From Cladocopium goreaui (Eukaryota; Sar; Dinophyceae; Suessiales; Symbiodiniaceae): a DNA stretch of 64,000 bases. Shown piece by piece: positions 56,170-64,000 of the stretch (within the stretch, counting starts at the first letter, position 1; each line of letters begins with the position of its first letter). The notes under the pieces were generated by a model. It did no database searches, was not told where the DNA came from, and worked only from the letters and a program-made list of their open reading frames with translations. The stretch spans positions 776,081 to 840,080 of the forward strand of contig CAMXCT020001668.1 of the NCBI GenBank assembly GCA_947184155.2, read 5' to 3'. The translations under genes were made by a program, and so were the position numbers.

Positions 56170-59100
56170 CAGGAACTGGGCCTCCAGACTTGCTTCAACA
56201 CACCCCATAAGACCTGTAGGTTCCCAACATACAGCCCCAAACTGGCTCCAACACACCCATAAGACCTGTAGGTTGCCAACATTCAGCCCCAAAGTGGCTC
56301 CAACACACCCCATAAGACCTGTAGGTTGCCGACCTACAGCCCCAAACTGAATCCAACACCTGTAGGTTGCCAACATACAGCCCCAAACTGACTCCAACAC
56401 CTGTAGGTTGCCAACATACAGCCCCAAACTGGCTCCAACACACCCCATAAGACATGTAGGTTGCCAACATAGAGCCGCAAATTGGCTCCAACAAACCCAT
56501 AAGACCTGTAGGTTGCCAGCATACAGGCCCAAACTGGCTCCAACACACACCATAAGACATGTAGGTTGCCTAGGTTGCCAGAATACGGCCCCAAACGGGT
56601 TCCACACACCCCATAAGACATGTAGGTTGGCTAGGCTGCCAACATGCAGCCCCAAACTAGCTCCACACACCCATAAGACTTGTAGGTTGCCAACATGCAG
56701 CCCCAAAGTGGCTCCAACACACCCCATAAGACCTGTAGGTTGCCGACCTACAGCCCCAAACTGACTCCAACACCTGTAAGTTGCCAACATACAGCCCCAA
56801 ACTGGCTCCAACACACCCCATAAGACTTGTTGTTTGCCAACATACAGCCCCAAACTGGCTCCAACACACCCCATAAGACATGTAGGTTGCCATTATACAG
56901 GCCCAAACTGGATCTAACACAAACCATAAGACATGTAGGTTGCCCAGGTTGCCAACATACCGCCCCAAACGGGCTCCACGCACCCCATAAGACCTTTAGG
57001 TTGCCAGCCCCAAACTGGCTCAAACACACCCCATAAGACCTGTAGGTTGCCAACATACAGTCGCAAACTGGCCCCAACACTCCCCATAAGACCTGCAGGT
57101 TGCCAGCCCCAAACTGGCTCCAACAGACCCCATAAGACATGTAGGTTGCCTAGGTTGCCAACATACAGCCCCAAACTAGCTCCACACACCCATAAGACCT
57201 GTAGGTTGCCAACATTCAGCCCCAAAGTGGCTCCAACACACCCCATAAGACCTGTAGGTTGCCGACCTACAGCCCAAAACTAACTCCAACACCTGTAGGT
57301 TGCCAACATACAGCCCCAAACTGGCTCCAACACACCCCATAAAACATGTAGGTTGCCAACATAGAGCCGCAAACTGGCTCCAACACACCCATAAGACCTG
57401 TAGGTTGCCAGCATACAGGCCCAAACTGGCTCCAACACACACCATAAGACATGTAGGTTGCCTAGGTTGCCAACATAAGGCCCCAAACGGGCTCCACACA
57501 CCCCATAAGACCTTTAGGTTGCCAGCCCCAAACTGGCTCAAACACACCCCATAAGACCTGTAGGTTGCCAACATACAGTCGCAAACTGGCTCCAACACTC
57601 CCCATAAGACCTGCAGGTTGCCAGCCCCAAACTGGCTCCAACACACCCCATAAGACATGTAGGTTGCCTAGGTTGCCAACATACAGCCCCAAACTGGCTC
57701 CACACACACCATAAGACCTGTAGGTTGCCAGCATACAGCCCCAAACTGGCTCAAACACACAACATGAGGCCTGTAGGTTGCCAACATACAGCCGCAAACT
57801 GGCTCCAACACACCCCATAGGACCTGTAGGTTGCCAACATGCAGCACCAAACTGGCTCCAACACACCCCATAAGACATGTAGGTTGCCAGCGCCAACATA
57901 CAGCCCCAGACTGGCTCCACACCACCCTTAAGACCTGTCGGTTGCCAGCCCCAAACTGGCTCCAACACACCCCATAAGACTTGTAGGTTGCCAACATACA
58001 GCACCAAACTGGCTCCAACACACCCCATAAGACATGTAGGTTGCCTAGGTTGCCAACATTTGCCAACATACAGCCCCAAACTGGCTCCACACACCCCATA
58101 AGACCTTCAGGTTGCCAGCCCCAAACTGACTCCAACACACCCCATAAGACCTGCAGGTTGCCAGCATACAGCCCCAAACTGGTTCAAACACACTCCACAA
58201 GACTTGTAGGTTGCCAGCATACAGCCCCAAACTGGCTCCAACACACCCCAGAAGACATGTAGGTTGCCCAGGCTGCCAACATACAGCCGCAAACTGGCTC
58301 CACACACCCAATAAGACCTGTAGGTTGCCAGCCCCAAACTGGCTCAAACACACCCCATAAGACCTGTAGGTTGCCAACATACAGCCGCAAACTGGCTCCA
58401 ACACACCCCATAAGACATGTAGGTTGCCAACATACAGCCCCAAACTGGCACCAACGCACCCCATAAGACCTGTAGGTTGCCGACCTGCCCCAAAACTGGC
58501 TTCAAGACACCGGTAAGACCTGTAGGTTGCCAACATACAGCCGCAAACTGGCTCCAACGCACCCCATAAGACTTGTTGGTTACCAACATACAGCCCCAAA
58601 CTGGCTCCAACACACCCCATAAGACATGTAGGTTGCCTAGGTTGCCAACATACAGCCCCAAACTGGCTCGCTCCACACACCCCATAAGACCTGTAGGTTG
58701 CCAGCCCCAAACTGGCCCAAACACACCCCATAAGACATGTAGGTTGCATAGGTTGCCAACATACAGCCCCAAACTAGCTCCACACGCCCCATAAGACCTG
58801 TAGGCTGCCAGCATACAGCCCCAAAGTGGCTCCAACACATCCCATAAGACTTGTACGTTGCCGACCTACAGCCCCAAAGTGGCTCCAACACACCCCATAA
58901 GACTTGTAGGTTGCCAACCTACAGCCCCAAACCGGCTCCAACACAGCCCATAAGACATGTAGGTTGCCTGGTTGCCAACATACACCGCCAAATTTGCTCC
59001 ACACACCGCATAAGACCTGTAGGTTGCCAACATACAGCCGCAAACTGGCCCCAACACACCCCATAAGACATGTAGGTTGCCAACATACAGCCCCAAACTG

Positions 59101-59965
59101 GATCCAACACACCCCATAAGACCTATAGGTTGCCAACATACAGCCGCAAACTGGCTCCAACACGCCCCATAAGACTTGTAGGTTGCCAACATACAGCCGC
59201 AAACTGGCTCCAACACACCCCACAACACTTGTAGGTTGCCAACATGCAGCCCCAAACTGGCTCCAACACACCACATAAGACTTGTAGGTTGCCGACATAC
59301 AACCCGAAACTGGCCCCAACACACCCCATAAGACTTTTAGGTTGCGAACATACAGCCGCAAATTGTCTCCAACACACCCCATAAGACATGTAGGTTGCCA
59401 ACATGCACCCCCAAACTGGCTTCAACACACCCCAAAAGACATGTAGGTTGCCAACATACAGCCCCAAATTGGCCCCAACACACCCCATAACACCTGTAGG
59501 TTGCCAATATACAACCCCAAACTGCCCCGTAAGACCTGTAGGTTGCCAACATACAGCCCCAAACTGGCTCCACCACACTCCATCAGACCTGTAGGTTGCC
59601 AACATACAGCCCGAAAGTGGCTCCAACACACCCCATAAGACATGTAGGTTGCCAACATACAGCCCCAAACTGGCTTCATTGCGCCCCATAAGACATGTAG
59701 GTTGCCAACATACAGCCCCAAATTGGTTTCATTGCGCCCCATAAGACCTGTAGCATACAGCCCTCTGCTCCAACACGCCCCATAAGACCTGTAGGTCTGT
59801 AGGTTGCCTCAAACCCTTTCCAACACGCCCCAAACGCGTTCCAACACGTCGCAAACATAAAGCCACCAACCCGTTCCAACACGCTCCATCAGAACTGTAG
59901 GTTGCCAACATGCAGCCACATAAGACCTGTAGGTTGCCAACATACAGCCCCAACCCGTTCCACCA
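56170..59965. repeat. 53-bp minisatellite array
   Basis: About 70 units of the type AACATACAGCCCCAAACTGG plus CTCCAACACACCCCATAAG plus ACCTGTAGGTTGCC, with indels and an occasional GTTGCCTAGGTTGCC insertion. Blocks of variant units recur several hundred bases to about 1 kb apart. The minus strand lacks stops in all frames, which explains many overlapping minus ORFs that I do not call as genes. Confidence 0.93.
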
Positions 59966-60127
59966 GGCCTCCATCATTCCCCAAAACGATTTAGGCTGTA
60001 AAATCTCTGCACTCAAGGTTCGTTCATTTTAACATAAACCAGTATATATAGTTACCTCTAGCTACATTATAGCCAAATTTAGAATAGCCATATTCTCCTT
60101 GTTGCATCTTCCACACCTCCGCACCAG

Positions 60128-60372
60128 GACCTGAGCTTAGCCATCCAGGCCTTCCAGGCCTTCCAGGCCTTGGTCAGCTTCCAAGGCCTCAGGGGTTGAC
60201 CAACCTGGGCAACACCTGTTACTTGGCCTCGGTGCTGCAATGCCTGGCGCAGACGGAAAGCTTCGCCACAGAGCTGCAGGAGCTGAAAATCTCACAGCTG
60301 GGAGGCATTGGCCAAGCATTGCAGCGGCTTCTGGGGAACTTGCGACAAGAAGCTTGGAGCTGGATGGGAAGA
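60128..60372 (+). CDS. Ubiquitin-specific protease exon with Cys box
   Basis: GCACCAG acceptor. After a Gly/Pro-rich lead the exon reads RPQGLTNLGNTCYLASVLQC, the catalytic Cys box of ubiquitin-specific (C19) proteases; the Cys of NTCY is the nucleophile that cleaves ubiquitin isopeptide bonds. A helical LQELKISQLGGIGQALQRLL follows. The frame meets TGA at 60373; no GT donor precedes it, so the end is uncertain. The rest of the enzyme lies downstream on the same strand. Confidence 0.75.
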
Positions 60373-60726
60373 TGAAGGGTTTTTGTTTGGTAAAAAACTG
60401 AAGTTTAGTTCACAGTAAATACCTTTGAACTTGCGTTTTTAAAGATTGTGGTCAAGAATTGGATGGAGCTGAATGGCTGAGGTGGTGGTGAGTTCCTTAC
60501 TTTGTGGATGTTAATGGGCTGGATGGAGCCGCAACTCAGGTCTCAGTGTTTCTGACTGCGAATTGTGGGCAGTATAGGATTCAATAGGAAGAATCGGAAA
60601 CGTAACTTTCAGTAAACATCAACCGAAAAAGATGTGATAGACAGGATTGCTTGGGAGTCCCAGTTCCATCTGTTTTCATATTTTGAGAAACAGTCCCCCC
60701 GTAGGCTTCCAGGTTTTTTGTTCCAG

Positions 60727-60871
60727 CGACCCCAAGGATTCGCAGGCTTCGGTGGAGGACATTTTGGGCCAGTTGGCTGAAAGATACACCTGGTACCAGG
60801 GCAAGCACCTCGACAAAGGACAGCGGCTGACTGCCATTGCTACAACTGCGACTTGGGAGCCGGAGAGTGGC
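60727..60871 (+). CDS. Putative protease linker exon
   Basis: TTGTTCCAG acceptor and GTAGGT donor. Reads DPKDSQASVEDILGQLAERY then TWYQGKHLDKGQRLTAIATT. It leaves in phase 0, matching the exon at 61442. It lies between the Cys and QQDAHE boxes, where this family tolerates insertions, but I cannot assign it to a conserved motif. Confidence 0.5.
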
Positions 60872-61441
60872 GTAGGTATATAATTCATATTGAATATTAA
60901 CAAAATCAGAAATGGTGAAATTCTCCATTGTTGCAAGGAAAGCATAGTAAATCCATGTAAATCCTCATGTTTGATGGTATTTGAATGTATTTGATTTTTG
61001 CCATCCGCTTTCATTTGTTTTTCCTGGAGAATGATCAGAGGGAGGCATGAATTTGGCGTCAAAAGTTGTTGCTTTCTGTCACCATATTAGATTTTTAGCT
61101 GGGAATCATCCAATTGCCAATTTCCACATTATATCTTTGGGTAATCTAGGTGTAGATGAACCATACCTTCCCAGCCACCTCTGAGACAGTTCTCTACCTG
61201 CAGGCCTCATTGGCATTTTTTGGATACCTGGATGATTTGTGATAGGCTATATATGCTTATATGCCCTATTGGGGGGTTCATCCCAGACTTGGATGCAGGA
61301 TGTAGAATTGCAGGATTTCACAGTACAAGTCATTCAAAAAATGAGGGGTGTCATGGAAAAAATGCCACCCGAAAGTCAAGACCAAAATCCCTGCTGATTA
61401 TAACCAGGATTTACCGATGTCTACTATGATGTCTACCATAG

Positions 61442-61567
61442 TCTACCATGTTGATTGGGACTTGGACCCGTTGTGTCCTCAACCACGGCTGGCCAAGGTC
61501 GCAGCAAGACGCCCACGAGCTGCTGAGAACGCTCTTGGCCGCACTGGCGGATGAGCGGGAAGCAACT
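61442..61567 (+). CDS. Ubiquitin-specific protease exon with QQDAHE box
   Basis: Reads LNHGWPRSQQDAHELLRTLL then AALADEREA. QQDAHELL is the conserved second box of the family. The acceptor AG at 61440-61441 puts the exon in phase 0. The frame ends in TGA at 61568 without a GT donor; a GA or GC donor is likely. Confidence 0.7.
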
Positions 61568-62310
61568 TGACGGGGGGATTCAGCGGTGGCCACCCGTATT
61601 GGATGGGGTGTTGTTGGGGGGCTTATGAACCACTCTTAGAAATACAATTCTTAGAAATACAACTTTTTTCATCACTATACCGACTATACCAAGAAATGCC
61701 AAGAACCATGTTTTAGAAGGGCCATGAAGGGCCTATGAACTTCATTCACAATCTACTACCAATCGATTCCTCTATTAGTCACAATTCTTGGGCGTCGGGG
61801 GTGAATCCCCATTGGTTGATCTTGTCGCTACGTCGCGACTGACCTTGTGGCGGCCCCGCATCGTTTCTTTCCTTAAGTGTTTGACCATCCATTTTGGGGT
61901 TTGATGTTGAGATATGTTGAGTGTAAGTGTTATGGAAAAACCATCTATAAATAAATATATATATACATATATATATATATGTATCAATAGTGAGTGAATG
62001 ACAACGACAATGATATTCATGGAGGTTAAACGAACTTAATACTATTTAATGGATATGGTGGACCGTCCATTCCCATACATCCATATGAATTATCAATCAT
62101 TATAGAACATTGTAGATGTGTGTTTTTCTTAATATTTCTTAATCATATTTAACATGATTTAACATGATTTGGCATTTTCATGAATTTTCTCAAAAGAAAA
62201 CAATCTGCACATAATTATTTGCTTAAATCCAATGATTGGATGGGAAAGTAGGAACCGGTCACCTGTATTCCCGGTAAACACCAATCGGCTTCGCTGATTT
62301 TCCCTTCCAG

Positions 62311-62385
62311 CTGCAGCTCAGGTGAAAGAGGAGAAGGATGTGCTGCAGCGTTTCTTGCAGATTTTGTCGTGTGGAAAACAACCGT
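62311..62385 (+). CDS. Possible protease exon
   Basis: TTTTCCCTTCCAG acceptor. Reads AAQVKEEKDVLQRFLQIL. It is between the QQDAHE box and the zinc pair, where a charged helical linker is expected. End uncertain. Confidence 0.4.
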
Positions 62386-62487
62386 TTTTCAGTGGGGAGT
62401 TTAGCCATCCGTCATCCGTTGGGGTGACCATCCCCAAAAAATGGTGGATAAAGGGCCAAGGGCTGGTTGCTGCTTTCAAACATCACC

Positions 62488-62539
62488 TACCCTCTGGTAA
62501 ACGTTAACATAAATAGCTATGTTTGTGTACCAGAGGGTA
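62488..62539 (+). mobile_element. Foldback element family B, short copy 10
   Basis: 52 bp: TA-CCCTCTGGTAAACGTTAA and TAGCTATGTTTGTGTACC AGAGGG-TA. The centre is deleted but both ends are perfect. Confidence 0.8.
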
Positions 62540-62821
62540 ACTTGTATATTTGGATGATGATCCCCTTGTCATTGCAGGATCGAACCACAAATGGGTCTTG
62601 TTGAGAGCCTATCACGAGCTGAAGTCATAAGTTCTTTCTTGCCACGGGGTTCTATCACCACGTCATTCTAGACGGTGGTTTCGATCTCATTTGATCACAT
62701 TTCACCACCGCCCCAACATAGATCCTAAGAATGCCGAAACACCAGGGGAGTGTCAATGCTACCCTCCCTTCCCAGGTACAAACTCTTCACCATTTTCCTT
62801 GGCAACCGAGGTTTAGTCCAG

Positions 62822-62875
62822 CGCAGCTTTCAGGGCCTTATCTGTGAAGCGATCCTCTGCTGGTCCTGTCGCCAG
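62822..62875 (+). CDS. Ubiquitin-specific protease exon with CxxC pair
   Basis: TTAGTCCAG acceptor and CAG-GTGTCC donor, exactly 18 codons. Reads SFQGLICEAILCWSCRQ. FxGxxxxxxxCxxC is the zinc-ribbon start typical of the family fingers subdomain. It joins in phase 0 to the exon at 63697. Confidence 0.65.
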
Positions 62876-63696
62876 GTGTCCCTGCGCCATGCGCCTGGGC
62901 TTCGCGGTGAGATGGGTTCCCCAGCAATGCCATGGGAATGTCACAAACAAAAAATGTCATTTTGACCATGTGGCTTTTGAGACATCTGAAGGTCATCTGG
63001 CTAACCACAAACATGCAGCAACTTGTTGCTACCGTTTGCACTGCCAAAAGATCTTTCGAGGGTGAATGAAAATGCGCCCAGGACGTTGTAAAACAACAGA
63101 TGTGGGGTCGGAAATTGGGAAGTTGAGAGGCAATTTGGAGGGACGGAAAATTGATATTTCAATATATTTCAACGACATATCAAGCTAGTCCAGCCGCTAG
63201 CCGCAGCTAATTCGTGGTACTTTGACGTAGCAAAAAATCGTGAAATCATCAAATTTCAGAGGTAAATCATCTATTTCTATGGCAGTTTTTTAGCTATGTA
63301 ACAAATTACTAGAGATTACTAGAGGCTAATGAGGCTAATCATCGGCTAATCCATGGTCAATTTTACAGATGACACAAAAAAATAGGCCAAAAAAAAGGCC
63401 TACACTGACATAATTACAGACAAGATGCAACTAGTGAATTAGTCCACTATGTGCATGCAGTGTTTGAAAGAAGTACCGACTTTGGTGACGTGGTTGAGTA
63501 CCTTTTTGTTTGGTGAGTTTTTTCATGCCACCATTTTTTCAGTGGCCATCGAAATGGGACCTAAATTGCAAGTGCCTACCATATATAAGGCCATAATTTT
63601 CAGGGGGATATGCACCCAAAATCTGCTTTGAACAATGGGTTTTCTCAATTTGGGGTTCTGAAATTCCCATGGATTTTTGTTGGATCCTCCCTGGAG

Positions 63697-63828
63697 TTGT
63701 CCACTGAGGAGTTCTTTTTGGACCTGTCCCTGGACATTTCGGAGCTGGACACTGGCCTTTTGGGCCTGCGCGGAAGTGCCATGCAGCCCTTGCTGGAGCT
63801 GCTGGAGGAGGAGGAGGACGAGGACGAG
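63697..63828 (+). CDS. Ubiquitin-specific protease exon with DLSLDI
   Basis: AG acceptor and GAG-GTGCAG donor, 44 codons. Reads LSTEEFFLDLSLDISELDTG, matching the SxxxExFxDLSL strand that follows the first CxxC in C19 proteases, then an acidic helix. The second CxxC pair and the catalytic His box would lie beyond the window. Confidence 0.7.
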
Positions 63829-64000
63829 GTGCAGGGTTGGCTTTTTTAGCCTGGAGGAATCAAAGATCATGGGAGTAACCAACAAAAAATTGTGATTTAA
63901 TGGGCTATAAGGCTATAAGTTAACTAAAATTTAATGGGCTTAATGGGCTATAAGTTATAAATAGAATATTAAGTTAATGTTGATTGGCTACCCGCCAATG

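Noticed and set aside
56167-60016. Overlapping minus-strand ORFs of 60-235 codons with WGVLEPVWG-like text
   Set aside because: They arise from the 53-bp minisatellite, whose minus strand lacks stops. There is no non-repeat coding sequence.

Overview
The window looks like nuclear DNA of a dinoflagellate, probably a core or symbiodiniacean-type lineage with a large genome. The reasons are a long LINE whose endonuclease and reverse transcriptase have the look of dinoflagellate elements as I recall them (GEALNPGP leader, GCAEGCGLS and FVDN reverse-transcriptase motifs), an RCC1-repeat protein with a ubiquitin-like tail, and short coding islands separated by repeat-rich introns. Many small foldback elements are scattered through the non-coding DNA, and several long minisatellites are present. 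There are no bacterial operons, CRISPR arrays, tRNA or rRNA genes that I can see. The species cannot be fixed from this sequence.

Layout. 1-7.2 kb: repeat-rich DNA with small coding islands that read as plus-strand exons (about 2.7-7.15 kb). 7.4-18.2 kb: a nearly full-length LINE on the minus strand, antisense to those exons, so probably inside an intron. It carries a 1913-codon first ORF (cytosine-5 DNA methyltransferase, 30-residue tandem repeats, a Ulp1-like peptidase motif set and a C-terminal coiled coil). A 611-codon endonuclease ORF follows in the same frame after a single TGA, and then an overlapping reverse transcriptase / RNase H ORF in the -1 frame. 18.4-35 kb: more plus-strand exon-like islands, foldback elements, an A/T-rich inverted-repeat cluster (22.4-23.1 kb) and a frameshifted RCC1-repeat gene (25.4-26.7 kb).

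35.3-43.25 kb: a 106-bp minisatellite of roughly 70 copies, with higher-order structure, interrupted by a 680-bp unique island encoding a tandem C2HC zinc-finger-like protein. 43.3-51 kb: mostly non-coding, with three exon-like islands and a large tetranucleotide microsatellite. 51.5-53.9 kb: an imperfect array of about 33 bp containing a 476-bp duplication. 54.8-55.9 kb: four exons that join in phase with GT-AG introns. 56.2-59.97 kb: a 53-bp minisatellite of about 70 copies. 60.1-63.83 kb: dispersed exons of a ubiquitin-specific protease (Cys box, QQDAHE box, CxxC zinc pair, DLSLDI strand) that runs off the right end.

Together the window reads as one or more plus-strand genes whose introns have absorbed a LINE, minisatellites and two families of foldback elements. 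One family (CTGGTTGG ends) is present eight times, always in the same orientation as the inferred genes, and carries splice-site-like motifs. The other (CCCTCTGG ends, TA flanks) lies in both orientations. Exon boundaries are my own reading of open frame, coding-like composition and AG/GT sites. They are hypotheses until transcripts are mapped.
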